NCBI GenBank assembly: GCA_027605045.1
Contig: JAQFWX010000003.1
Span: forward strand, 1,116,001-1,180,000
DNA from: Phallus indusiatus
Taxonomy: Eukaryota > Basidiomycota > Agaricomycetes > Phallales > Phallaceae
Reading direction: 5' to 3'
Length of the DNA stretch: 64,000 nt
Below the pieces are notes generated by a model. That model searched no databases, was not told the origin of the DNA, and saw nothing but the letters and a program-made list of their open reading frames with translations. Below, piece after piece: positions 38,816 through 50,047 of the stretch (the stretch's first letter is position 1; each line of letters starts with the position of its first letter). The position numbers and the translations under genes were made by a program.

Positions 38816-39516
38816 TGTTACGGTACGCTAGCGCCTCGTCCGATTATTTGATCTTTTCGATTTCTTTCGATTTCATTTCGCACTTCGATTCCCTTCATTT
38901 CCCGTATTTTGCCGTTTTCACTATTTTCATCATTTTTGTTAGGGCGACTCAGGGCACACACCTAGAGGGGGGAAAACCTAAGATCTATTGAGGGGCAGCG
39001 ACTAACTACTCACCTAGAGGGGGGAAAACCTAAGAGAACAAGCTTAGGTATCCCCCTCTAGGGAAAACGCATATAAGTACAGGATACGAAGCGCTCGACT
39101 GATCCCCATGGGATCCAAGGAGATACAAACAGAAATCGAAGGAAATCGAAGAAATCGAGAAAATAATGGAACTAATGGAAACGGCAAAGTATGGGAAATG
39201 AAGGAAATCGTAACACAAAATGAAACCGAAAGAAATCGAAGAAATCGAATAATCGGAAGAGGCGCTAGCGTACCGTGACAGTTTTCTCAATTTCTCGATT
39301 TCTTCGATCTACTCCGATTTCTGTTTGTATCTCCTCGGATCCCATGGGGATCAGTCGGGCGCCTCATACTCTGTACTTATATGCGTTTTCCCTAGAGGGG
39401 GATACCTAAGCTTGTTCTCTTAGGTTTTCCCTCCTCTAGGTGAGTAGTTAGTTGCTGCCCCACAATAGATCTTAGGTTCTCCCTCCTCTAGGTGTGTGCC
39501 CTGAGTCGCCCTAACA
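38816..39516 (+). repeat. 5' LTR of chromovirus, split by another LTR
   Basis: Starts TGTTACGGTACGCTAGCG and ends GTCGCCCTAACA; 352 bp without the nested LTR at 38937-39280. Compared with the 3' LTR over the first 115 bp I count about six differences, mostly transitions. Confidence 0.88.
38937..39280 (+). mobile_element. Type C solo LTR inserted in the chromovirus 5' LTR
   Basis: 344 bp in the opposite orientation to its host LTR. Flanks ATTTT (38932-38936) and GTTTT (39281-39285) differ by one transition; the host copy elsewhere reads ATCGTT, so a decayed 5-bp target repeat is likely. It is an LTR within an LTR of the same family. Confidence 0.85.
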
Positions 39517-39660
39517 GTAGAACAAGCTTCTACCTTCGGACCGGTTGTTTCTATTGTCGTCCTCCTTCGGAAACTCTTCGTCAGCAGTGTCTCAGACGTT
39601 CCCGACATTTTTCGCCCATAAAACGACCCCTCCGCCCTTCGTTCTTCGATTCCTTTCGTC

Positions 39661-40899
39661 ATGGAACAGCCTGAGAGTGATCCCATCGTTCGCCTCACTG
39701 CGATTGAACAAAGAATGGAAGAGCTTGTAACTCATCTCAACCGACTTCTTCCCCCCCAGGCTTCTACTGCCGATCCCGCTAATCCGAACACCCCTAATCC
39801 TGGAGCCTCGGTTCCAAATCCTCAAAACAAGACAAGATCGTCTCGAAACACTCGCCCTGCTGTACCCCTCGCCTATGATGGAGATCGCAAAAATGGCCGT
39901 ACCTTCTGGAATTCGGTCGAACTCTACATGAGCGTATGCGGTGGCGATTTCCCGAATCTTAGTACCAAAGTCATCTGGGTACTATCCTACATGAATAGTG
40001 GGCGTGCTGGCGCCTTTGCCGAACTTGTTCAAGCCCAGTACAACCGGGGATTGGCTCCTTATGAGACCTGGGAGGACTTCCGACAAAAATTTCGCTCTGA
40101 ATTCTTCCCAGTAACCGAAGCCGAAGACGCACTGAATCTCCTTCTTTCAGGACGTTATGCTCAAGGAGGTCGAAACGTAGACGATTACACCGATGCATTT
40201 CACATAATCGTAGATCGTGCTGGATTTACGATTCATGATGGCCTGGCACTGACGGCATATTATCGCCAAGGTTTAGACTGGGAGATCTCTAGTAAAGTAG
40301 GAACGATGCAGAATCGACCCGATTATAGCGATTACGAAGGATGGGTTCAAGCTGCCCGGCTTTTCGATCAGGCTCGCCGTACCAACAACGCCTTCAACGC
40401 CACCCAACGTCGAGTTGTTCCCGGTAATTCGACTTCAACCCCTCTTACGTCGATTCCGCTCTCTCGAACTCGACCCAGTCCTTTCCCAGTCTATCAACGT
40501 ACAGCTGGACCCCCTATTTACCCCCCACCTCCTTTTCCTCCACCTCGCACACCGATTCCTACTGCCATGTCTCACCCGGTGTGACCACCGATTTCGGCTC
40601 CTGCTAATGTCGCACCTCCAACCCGAAATGATGCCATGGAGGTTGATGCTGCTTGCCGCCGCATACAGACTGAGACAGCCTGGTGCTTCCGATGTGGACA
40701 GTTAGGCCATCTCGTTAAGGACTGCCCACGTGCATTTGATGTTCGATTTATACAAGCCGATGAGATTGACGAAATCCTCGAACAGCATTTTGCCCAGCAG
40801 GACGTGTTGGAAACGCAAAATCATACTGAGATCGCCATGGAAGAGACCGAGATCGCGATCACTGCAACTAAAGAGGATTTTCAGAATGGCAGCGAGTAA
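39661..40899 (+). pseudogene. Chromovirus gag with one in-frame TGA
   Basis: Starts MEQPESDPIVRLTAIEQRME. The retrotransposon gag core (FRQKFRSEFFPVTEAEDAL, LSGRYAQGGRNVDDYTDAF) lies at about 40080-40200 and a zinc knuckle CFRCGQLGHLVKDC at about 40685-40725. The frame is open from 39661 to 40899 except for a TGA at 40582-40584, where CGA is the likely original codon. Pol follows in the -1 frame and overlaps the gag stop, as in frameshifting elements; I see no canonical slippery heptamer. Confidence 0.85.
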
Positions 40900-41371
40900 G
40901 GGATGCGCCCTCACTGCCGACGTCAAATAGATTCGATGTATTGTACATAGAAGACAAGTGCAATGAAATTTCTGATTCGAATTCTATTGACTCTGATGCA
41001 TCCATTCCTCTCTCGAACCCTCTGATCCCTGGTCCTCGTTGCCTTTTGATTGGAAGGCGCAAGCAAATTCCACGCGAGTACCGTCTCAACGCCACTGCCG
41101 GCACTCAGAAGCTCGAGATCGATGTAGAACTTCAGAGCACCGATATGGGAGATCTCATTCACTCGAAGGCGATGCTCGACACTGGTGCCAGTGGGATGTT
41201 TCTCGATCAAGACTTTGTCAAGAAAAATCGGCTCCCGAAGATTCGATTACCGAAACCGATTCCCGTTTTCAATGTTGATGGGACTCCCAATCAAGCGGGA
41301 AATATCATGCATGTAGTGGACCTCGTGATGTGATACCAGACACACTCCGAACATGTCATGTTTGCTGTCAC

Positions 41372-42103
41372 TAGTGATGCCGAAGTTCGGTTCGGTTCGG
41401 TTCACCCCCCTTTTTTGGCGAACCTGAACCCGAACCAAATGTTCGGTTCGGTTCGGTTCGGATTACGTAAGCTGAACCCCAGTTCGGGTTCGGTTCGGGG
41501 TTCGAACCGGTTCAGAACCTGATTTTTCCCATTCTGAAAATTTGAAGTTATTTTCCTTGGTTCGAATTCAGTTCAGGTTCGGTTCAGGTCCAGAACCTGA
41601 ACCAAACCTATATTATCCCTATAATTTAGATGTATTCTCTGTGTTAGACTTATAAATAAACTATTTTAGTGTAGCCTAGGTCCAATTTGGTTCAGTTCAG
41701 TTTAAATTTTCGAAATTTCGAAGATTTAGATGATTTGTAATACGGGCGCTTATTTAAGCGCCCAACTTATCTCGTAGATATTCAAAAAATATTCTTGGCA
41801 TATTTTTTTATTTTCATTTTGGGCAATTTTTGAGCTCTCCAGAGCCAAAATAAAATAAAAATCACGACAAAATTCACATTGAGTTAGCACTTAGGTGATT
41901 GGTGACACCAGTGACACTATGTGACATTGTGTGACGGTTCGTCACGGTTCGAACCGGTTCACCCTAATTTCCTTATGGTCGAACCTGAACCTGAACCACT
42001 AGTTCGGGTTCGGTTCAGTTCAGCTTACATAAGCCGAACCAGGGGTCGGTTCGGGTTCGGTTCAGGTTCAAAACGGTTCCCGAACCGAACTTCGGCATCA
42101 CTA
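41372..42103. mobile_element. Non-autonomous hAT element (MITE-like) with TTCGG repeats
   Basis: 732 bp with inverted ends TAGTGATGCCGAAGTTCGG, flanked by a perfect 8-bp target repeat GCTGTCAC (41364-41371 and 42104-42111). The 8-bp duplication and TAGTG ends fit the hAT superfamily. Both arms are runs of GGTTCGGTTCGG-like units; the AT-rich middle has no transposase. It splits the protease-RT linker of the chromovirus, which reads on in frame across the excised site (FAVTALGKY). Confidence 0.9.
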
Positions 42104-43009
42104 GCTGTCACTGCCCTCGGCAAATACCCGGTATTGCTGGGACTGCCCTGGTTCAAGGCTCACAACCCGGTAATCGACTATTCGACTGGTGAGGTTGAGC
42201 TGACCCGGTGCAATCCTGAATGCCGATCTTGTAGACCGCCTTCTACTGAAAAGAAAGGCCCGAAACATTTCCTGCATTCAGTTCGAGCGATCCCTCCTGT
42301 CGCCCTCGACGAAACCGAATCCACCGATCCAGATATGCCAGATCTCGTGAATGTAGAAGACGAGTTTCACCCAGAGGAGGGTGATCGATTATTCGCAGTT
42401 TCCCTTAATTCAGAACCCCTGGACAGTTGCCGTATCAGAGCCACTGAGACTATCTCCCAGCGATTGGCTCAGGCGCATGCGAATAACACCAGAGATGCGC
42501 TCAAATCGGGATTTCGAGAAATCGTCCCTGAAATGTTCCACGATTTCGAAGACATTTTCGCAAAAGAATCTTTCGATTCCTTACCACCTCCAAAGAAGTG
42601 GGATCATGCAATAGAGCTCTTACCCGATTCAGATCCCAAGTTTTGCAAGGTGTACCCTCTGTCGCCCAACGAGCAGAAGGAACTCGATGCGTTTTTGGAA
42701 GAGAATCTTCATTCGGGTCGAATCTGTCCCTTGAAATCGCCCATGGCTTCCGGAGCGCAGTGAAGTGGTCGCATTCGGCCAGCCAAGACCTAGGTCAGGG
42801 TCGGACGGTGCATCAAAATCAGTGCAGGGTAGTCCCTAAGTAGTTAGTTTGAGGATTGACAATGTCACGCCGGTTATTCACAAGCGACAGACTAAGCGAC
42901 GAGCTAAGAATAAAATATCCCCGGTGATCCCGGCGAGAACAGTCCGGTGGTGCTTTTCCCGGCGTTGGCGGTGATTTCCGTTACAGAATGATATTGTATA
43001 ATTTTAGAC

Positions 43010-43110
43010 ATACTACAAGGAACTCTGTGGCTAAGTGGTATTCGTCTGTCAGACAGCTTTCAGCTGCGCTTGGTCGTGAGTTCGAATTCCTGTTACGTGA
43101 TCTTTTTATG
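43010..43110 (+). other. tRNA-like segment with A-box and B-box
   Basis: TGGCTAAGTGG (43028-43038) matches the Pol III A-box and GAGTTCGAATTCC (43078-43090) nearly matches the B-box, with one extra T. A small hairpin CAGCTTTCAGCTG lies between, with TTC in the loop as in tRNA-Glu. I cannot fold proper acceptor and T stems, so this is a tRNA pseudogene or SINE-like fragment rather than a tRNA gene. It lies in the left arm of the MULE. Confidence 0.35.
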
Positions 43111-43286
43111 CCTTCCATGCCGTGTAAGAACAACATTATGCCGACTGAAAAAAGTGTGATCAGAAACTTAGGATTCTCACATTGTAGACAAGAAAGCGGT
43201 GTATATTTATATTTTATTCAGCTCACTAATTTAAATACAGTCATTTTTTGAGTGATAATAGTCAGTCATTTGTGTGCCGGTTGGTG

Positions 43287-46200
43287 TCATGGACTGGTAG
43301 GATGGCGGTTGCAAAGATTGAGGAAGTGGAGGCGAGGGTAAGCGTTAGAAGACTGAGGAAGTGGAGGTAACGGGTATGGGTTGGAAGGGCGAGTAAGTGG
43401 AGGTAATGGGTATGGGTTGGAAGGTCGATTATGTGCATTATTGCGAGAATATTGGCCAACTGGTGGATGAGCGCTGAGCGAACGGGGTTGTGCAATGTGA
43501 TTTCTTGGAGGCTGCAAGAGTGGCTGTGTTTGGGGAATGTGAGATGATGACGGATATGGATTTGTGGATTTTTGTGGGTTTGTGGCTAGTTGTGAATGTG
43601 AAGCAGGCGGCGAAGCAGAAGTAGAGAGACATGACGAAGAATCAGACGCAGATTCCTACGGCGACTGTGAATTACATTAATTAAATATATATCTGATTCT
43701 CACCGATTTCTCTTGTTCTGAATCAGGTTCAGACTGAGTTGACACATCCAGAAGCTCGCGATCAAAAAGATCCTGGTCTGGGACAATACCGGAGGGAACA
43801 ATACGTCCGGATCCTTGCGCTTTCAATTTTTCGAATTCACTGTTAGTTTTCTGTAGTAGTTTATTGCTGTTATGAAGTCGTTTTACCGCCGTGTTGATTT
43901 TTTTCGCTGATTTCGATTTTAAGGCGCGTTTTGTGCCCTTGGCATTTTTTTGAACAGTTTGTTGAAGCTGAATAATTCTCTGATTCATCTGGGCTATCTT
44001 TTTATCCTTTACCTCGACTATTTTTCGCTGATCACGTTCTATAGTTTTGTCAGTTCGCACACGCGCCGCTCCAAGTGCATATAGCGTACCCTTCTTTCCA
44101 ATAGCCTTTCCGGCTCTTCTAAACGACGACGAGTCTTGATCCAGTATGTACGCCTTCTTCTTTAAGCATATGGTAGCTCTGAATTGCTCTAGAGTCGTAC
44201 TGAAACCCGCGCATAATCCCTGCGAGCATTGTAAGCTGTGTGCCGTCCCGGTTGATGCTTCGGTGAGCTTGCTCGTTCCCGTTAGATGTCGTCGGTGCCG
44301 CTCTCCAGATTTCGATTGGAATCTTGCTTTTGGGTCGATAAATTCCCGCCAATGTTATACCTTTTGATGCCTCCTTGTCTTTTAGCCACTCTATAACGCC
44401 AAAGTGAGTGATAAGACGGGATAAGTTCATGTGGCTTACTTGCAGCCTTTTTTCCTCCACTACGGATGCACTTGAGAACCCCTTGAAGGTCCGGAAGAGG
44501 CTCAGCAGATGCCAGACTCATCATGGCAGCTCTGACCTCACTGGAAACAGAATTTCTCAACTTGTTGATGTTTCGGACATAGTGTGCAAAGCAATAGCGG
44601 TAGATGCATGCTAAGTGCTCTGCTGGTGTCAGGCGATTCATCGGTTTTTTCCATTCAGTAGATGTAGCTTTCATATCGGCACATATCTCCCGTAAATAAA
44701 GACCGAGTCCTAAAAATCAAGTCAGATTTAATATGCGGAACACGGGGAACCAATATCATTTCAATTACCAACAGCTTGACCGCGATGTCCATCCGCGGTT
44801 ATTGTGTCAAAACCATCACCGTGAATATGACGGAAATGCACCGCCTTGCCTGTATCTAATTTCACTATCTTAAACATCTCACGGAATAGAATTAAATGTG
44901 CCTCCGCGCTTTGCGATGTTGTGAATGCTCGGCGACTACTAATGCTAAATCTGGCATCATAAATTGCTCTGAAAAATAATAAATGTACTTACAGCGCGCA
45001 AATTCAGGAAACCAAGCTTCGACTTCAAATTCTTGCCAACGGTGCAATCACTTGAATGAAGTGTCGATGGATGGTCGGTTCGTCCGGTGAAACAAATAGC
45101 TCATGGCGGGGAACATACATATTACAATGTATATCTTCTTGCCGGTGGGAATGGTGTGTTCTTGAATATGTCGAATGTATATCCCGTATGTTTGCTTGTC
45201 CGGATGCTCTGAAATTAAGTATTTCGCGCCTGCATTTATGTCAAACCAGCACTTGAGAAAGCGTGCCAGGTCTAGCTCACCTTCAAAGCCAGTTCCCTTA
45301 GGATACAACTCAGATCGAAGGATGTTGATCAAGCGGCCAGTGTGATCTTGATTGGCAAACGACGGGTGAAGGTCTGAAAGTGTTGGATCGTATACTGATT
45401 GCCAATTTAAGAGACGTCGCAGGTCAGACACAAAACCGCTGTCCAATAGAAGTCGCCGCGGGGTGGCATCTGTCAAACGCCACTCTAGCTGGTACAATAA
45501 CGTGTTGAATTTGAGGCGTATTGATGCTGGAGTACGCGTACGAGGAGGATTTGGATGAGAATGGGGTTTCGACAAACCACCAGTATATACGGACAGTCGT
45601 GTAAATCATTCGGTTCGTAGATTTCAAAGTGTGCCGGGCAATCATTCAGTTTCACAAGTTCGCCCCTTTGAATTTTTCCTGCATGATTCCGGTGCCAGGC
45701 AGCTGTGATTGAGGTATGTATGTCGCAAATTCATAATGCACACATTTGTATCACTTACGGCACAATTCCTTTTGCTCATGATATGCAAATGTCAATCCAC
45801 AGGGTGCTAGAGGGCCATACCCGTTGGCAAACGCCTCCAGCTCATACGCACTGATCAAACTCGAATCATTGTTCATCAGCGCTTTGAGGTAGTTAATATC
45901 GAATTCAATCAAATTACGGAGGACTAAATGGCCTCGCTGCCCTCGTGTATAGTGTTCGCAGCTGAAGGCAAAGTAGAGCGCTGGAGTCAGCCTATAGCAG
46001 CAAAACGCATACAACGGCTGTTCTTACCGAATCCGAGGCCTTCCATTATTTTCAAACTCCAAAATGAATTTTCCATCACACCGTCGTGTTTGGACGCTAT
46101 TGGATGCATGAGAATTGGTAAGCACCCAAATTAAATCTTCATTCATCTCTCCATGTCCCTCGTGCTTCCCTCCTTCCTTGTGTTTCTCTCCACTGCCCTC

Positions 46201-47109
46201 AGTCTCTCCATTTTTCTCCGAAACATCCTCATTGTTTCCTCCATCATCTGTGATTTTCTCTCCATTGTCAACACCTTTCTCTCCATCATCCTCATCGGTC
46301 TCTCCATCCGCGTCTTTCTCTCCATCATCCTCATCAGTCTCTCCATCCGCATCTTTCTCTCCATCCGCGACTTCCTGTTTCTCTCTGTCCTCCTCTTCCT
46401 CAGAGTCTGATTCTGGGTCAGGAAGCATGTCAAGACGACAGCCACGCTCATTCAGCGCACAATAAAATCCCAAGGTTTTGTTGAAGACTTCTTTATTAGC
46501 ATGCGGCATTGATACATCGGAAGTATTCTGGTGACCGGTATTAAACGTGCAACGTTTGATTGAACGACCTAAAGTAAACTGGTAAGCATTAATCATAAAG
46601 GTAAATGAACGGCATTGACAGCTTCTCCTAAGTTTGGTGCAAAGAACGGGAGTTTTGGATTTGGAATAGCGGGCCAAGAGATGACACCAAATGTTGTAAC
46701 TCTGCCCATGTTTATCACCAAGCGAATACTGAAAGTTATCTTTAGGATGCACCCAGCTATCCGATGTGTTGATGGGAAAGATATGGGCGACAGCTAATCC
46801 AGGTAAGGAACCAGACTCTGGAAACTCAACAATGGCATCTAAGGAATGTTCAGCGATTGCATGAACACTGCTGGATGATTTCCTTGTGATACGTCCTTCG
46901 CCATTATCAAGTTCTTCAGGTGACAAGGTTCGTGTGATGCCTGGAGAATGATTTAGGATGACCAGGTCTTCAGCGATAACCGGGTCTTCAGCTGCAGAAG
47001 GTGAAGAATTCAAAGCTTCAGTCAAGTCATTGGTGCTCAGACCACCATTGTTCAGCAGCTGCTTCACTTGACGAAGAATTTCAAGTTGTTCGGTGGAATA
47101 TGTTGCCAT
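43287..47109 (-). CDS. MULE transposase (DDE type), agaricomycete form
   Basis: MATYSTEQLEILRQVKQLL starts the protein. An N-terminal Cys/His region (LCTKLRRSCQCRSF, about 46610) and an acidic repeat (GEKDADGETDEDD units, about 46250-46400) are followed by CEHYTRGQRGHL, then CPYILVVCRNPHSHPNPP and SASIRLKFN-like text, and the catalytic part: SIDTSFK (first D, about 45060), ITADGHRGQAVGLGLYL (second D, about 44800), CFAHYVRN (C..H after it, about 44580) and NGNEQAHRSINRDG (E, about 44260). A basic coiled coil (about 43700-44040) and a Ser/Pro tail with PSNPYPLPPL repeats end it. About seven introns. I see no internal stop that cannot be spliced away, so it may be recent, but the splicing is unchecked. 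Confidence 0.8.
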
Positions 47110-47605
47110 TGCAGGTAGTGTTGCCGTCTGCGCTGAAGTGTTTACATTATTGACTAATTTTTACCCATAACCTGATCGATACTTTGATGTTGAAAACGTA
47201 ATGGTCTCTTGCACAACTTTTTTTTTTTCAGTCGGTGACGGTCGGAAATCAGATGTTTCTCCGACGAGCTTTCATCCCGAGCCCTTGCGCTCGCGTACCT
47301 ACTGGCGTATTTAGTGAGAGATCACATTTTAGCTTTGATGAAAATACTCTGTAACCACCAAACTAAATTAAATCAACTTGCGCAGATACCCCAAAACATG
47401 GCGCAAATGTTTTCTTTCGTCCTTCAGTGTCGGCCTCGGGTTTTGCCCCCTTTTTTGACTGAGATGTATGGTTTTCACCTCGGGGATAGTATCCTTTTTT
47501 TTTCTTGGGTGAAAATTCAATTTTCCGTGTAGTCAGGTATCCGATAATGGCACATATATAGCTCGGAAGACCGAGCGGAAGAGCTTTGTCGTGTCAACTA
47601 CACCA

Positions 47606-48612
47606 ATGCCTCCCCGTAAATCCTATGCCCCATATACTTTCCGTCCTCGAACTCGTCGATCCTTGGTTAATGAAGACGAAGATCCTGCTGATAATATCAA
47701 TCTCTCTCATCGCGAGATCGAAACCAGGCACTTCCTGAAGACTCTTCTTCGCCAGCCTTTAATAGATCAGGCATTGTCAAAAGACTTGCTTTTTTTTGAC
47801 CGCGCGACGGAACAAATCAGGCCATTTCCCTAGTAATTTTTCATCTCATTTTGTTTGGTTTCTCAATACCTATTTGTTTAGTCCCGTAGATCTGTACAGT
47901 CGTCGTATTGAACCAAGCGGCTTCAACAATTACTTTGTCATTCGCCGCCTCGGTTTTGAATGTTTTTGCGGCTATGTATCCGCTGAACCAAGCTTCATCA
48001 CAGCTTCAACCGTCAATAGAGCGATCGTGTTATACTGTGAAAGGTGCCGTTTTAACAGTAAGTTCATTTTTGGCCATTCAAATGACTCGGACAGGACAGC
48101 TCACTTTATGTAGTCTCCTTGGATGCTGTATTCAAAACTGCGACCGCGCAACTCTTTTATTTGCTTCCAAAAAACAAAAACGAGGGTACGTCGACTGTTT
48201 CTTGTGCAATACGAGGCAACTAACCTGCAATCTCGAACAGCTACAAAACCCATAACGTCGTCTACAATAATGGGACAGGTTCTGGAGGCACTCCCAATGC
48301 CCCAAAATAGTGCAGAGCGTAAGTCCAATTCTTTATTTTACTTGTCTTACTCGTAATATTTATTCTTTCCTATTAGCTATCGCTCAAAGCGGCAGTGGAG
48401 ATGAGCTATCCTCATCAGCCCCAAGCCCATCCTCGTCCACCCGAAGCCCATCCTCGTCAACCTCAAGCCCATCCAAAACCAAAACCAAAGTCACTCGCTG
48501 GGAAATATGCCCACTATGCGATCATGCATATATTGAGGGAAGTCTCGCCGCACATTTTAATAATGATTGTACCTCCCTTTACAAAGGCTCAAGGGCCTCC
48601 TCTTCTTCTTGA
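47606..48612 (+). CDS. MULE passenger protein with GRF-like and UBZ4-like zinc fingers
   Basis: Unknown protein of about 240 residues from five exons. MPPRKSYAPYTFRPRTRRSL ... EQIRPFP joins (GTAATT donor, acceptor before 47882) to YPVDLYSRRIEPSGFNNYF, then to a cysteine cluster CFCGYVS ... LYCERCRFN (47961-48050), whose order and spacing recall a GRF zinc finger; then LTLCSLLGCCIQNC, ATKPITSSTIMGQVLEALP, a Ser/Pro-rich spacer, and a C-terminal finger CPLCDHAY ... HFNNDC with spacing C-x2-C-x11-H-x4-C, close to the Rad18-type ubiquitin-binding finger. It ends GSRASSSS-stop. It is divergent from the transposase (about 500 bp between starts). All splice sites are GT-AG and restore the frame, which supports a real gene. 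Role unknown. Confidence 0.65.
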
Positions 48613-49373
48613 GCTAAAGCGCTCCAAATGATTGTTTTGTTCTTTTATTGAAAAGCTTAGAAAAGTGGCTCATTTCAAGCTGCTTACTTCCTTCCTTTGC
48701 CTTTACATGTTTCTTTCTTACATAGTACTAAAAAATCCCGGCGGGTAACTCAGCTTTATTTTTAGTTTGTTGTTCGTTCGTTGTAGTTACCGGAATATAC
48801 TATTTTTACTTTGCCGCTTGTGGGCTAACTTGTGTGACATTGCTTCATTTTTACTTTAACTACTTAGGGGCTACCCTGAAAACCGTGTACCGGCCTTTTT
48901 TTTCTGATGGTTTGAATGCGACCACTTCACTCTGATCTCCATGGCTTCCCCGGTCTTCTTTATTAAGAAGAAAGATGGCTCCCTGTGACTCATTCAGGAC
49001 TATCGGGCTCTCAATGTGATGACCATCAAAAATCGATACCCGCTACCCCTAATTCCCGAACTCGTCAACAAATTGAGAGGCGCGAAGTACTTCACGAAGC
49101 TCGATGTTAGATGGGGATACAACAACGTTCGCATCAAAGAAGGCGACGAGTGGAAAGCAGCATTTCGCACCAATCGAGGACTGTTCGAACCTCTGGTCAT
49201 GTTCTTTGGTTTGACTAACAGTCCGGCGACTTTCCAGACAATGATGAACGAGATCTTCGAGGACATGATCATGGAAGGGGTCGTGGCTGTTTATATCGAC
49301 GATATCCTGATCTATACGAGAACGAAAGAAGAACACGATCGCATCACACGTCGTGTCTTAGAACGTCTAAGGG

Positions 49374-50047
49374 TGTCATGCCCAGCGTGCCCCGTGACCT
49401 TTTCCGGAGCTTTACGTAAGTCACACCCCGTGATCCGTTATCTCCCCCAAGTACGCATCTCGTACGACGTGCGTACTACTCCGTACTTCATGCACAGCCC
49501 TCCGATCCGCTTATTTCCAAATGGGGGTTGTCCACTCGATGTCCTGACTAACCAGGGGTTCGGTTAGTCCGGACTCTGCCCATTCTATCCGTCCTAGAAA
49601 CCACCATTCCTTTCTTATCCTTTTCTCCTTTTAGCATAGGCACCTTATACTCATGTATTTAAGCCCCAGTTTCGTAGCTGGGATTCCTCAGTCAGAATAT
49701 AATCTATTCTTCTCTCTTATCTACTCCGTCTCTGTTCTTCTCCGTACTCTGCGTGCTCGTCTCATACTTAGTTGCGGACTTGCACGTAGTTCAAGTCCCA
49801 GTCGTCGTCAGACCCTTGGGCACTCTAAGTTTGTCGTCGTACTTAACGTCGGACTTGTGCGTACTAGCTGCGTACTTCTCTCGTTCTCTGAAATCGAGGG
49901 ATATCTGAAGTTGGGTGAGTGGGCGCAGTATACAAGCTGAAGCCAAGTCCCTCACACCCATACTCTCCGTACTCTCTCTATCCGCACGCACGTGTTTCGT
50001 ACTAGACCGGACTTTGCCGGGATAGGCTCGGAACACGGCGCTTGACA
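49374..50047 (+). mobile_element. Solo LTR, type A
   Basis: 674 bp, TGTCATGCCCAGCG ... GGCGCTTGACA, flanked by the 5-bp repeat AAGGG (49369-49373 and 50048-50052). Homologous to 34462-35136 in the opposite orientation. It splits the chromovirus RT; the uninterrupted site is seen in the second copy near 57325. Confidence 0.92.

Larger units (their letters stand above)
42752..48938 (-). mobile_element. MULE-type DNA transposon with passenger gene
   Basis: 6,187 bp flanked by an 11-bp target repeat CCATGGCTTCC (42741-42751 and 48939-48949); the second chromovirus copy shows this site once, uninterrupted. The ends are inverted: AGTGAAGTGGTCGCATTC is perfect, and similarity continues inward for about 100-150 bp (for example AACTACTTAGGG on the right, complement on the left). 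It carries a transposase on the minus strand and a second gene on the plus strand, divergent from it. It split the reverse transcriptase of its host element. Confidence 0.9.

Noticed and set aside
41921..42763. 280-codon ORF taken as one gene
   Set aside because: It starts inside the hAT MITE and runs into the chromovirus pol; a chance read-through, not a gene.
43010..43110. Functional tRNA gene
   Set aside because: A- and B-box matches are good, but acceptor and T stems do not pair; kept only as tRNA-like.
46115..46465. Ser-rich plus-strand ORFs
   Set aside because: Shadows of the acidic repeat in the MULE transposase.
42752..48938. KDZ (Kyakuja-Dileera-Zisupton) assignment for the large transposon
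   Set aside because: The 11-bp target repeat, the C..H following the second D and the N..E..H motif fit MULE better, and no CxC cluster typical of KDZ was seen.
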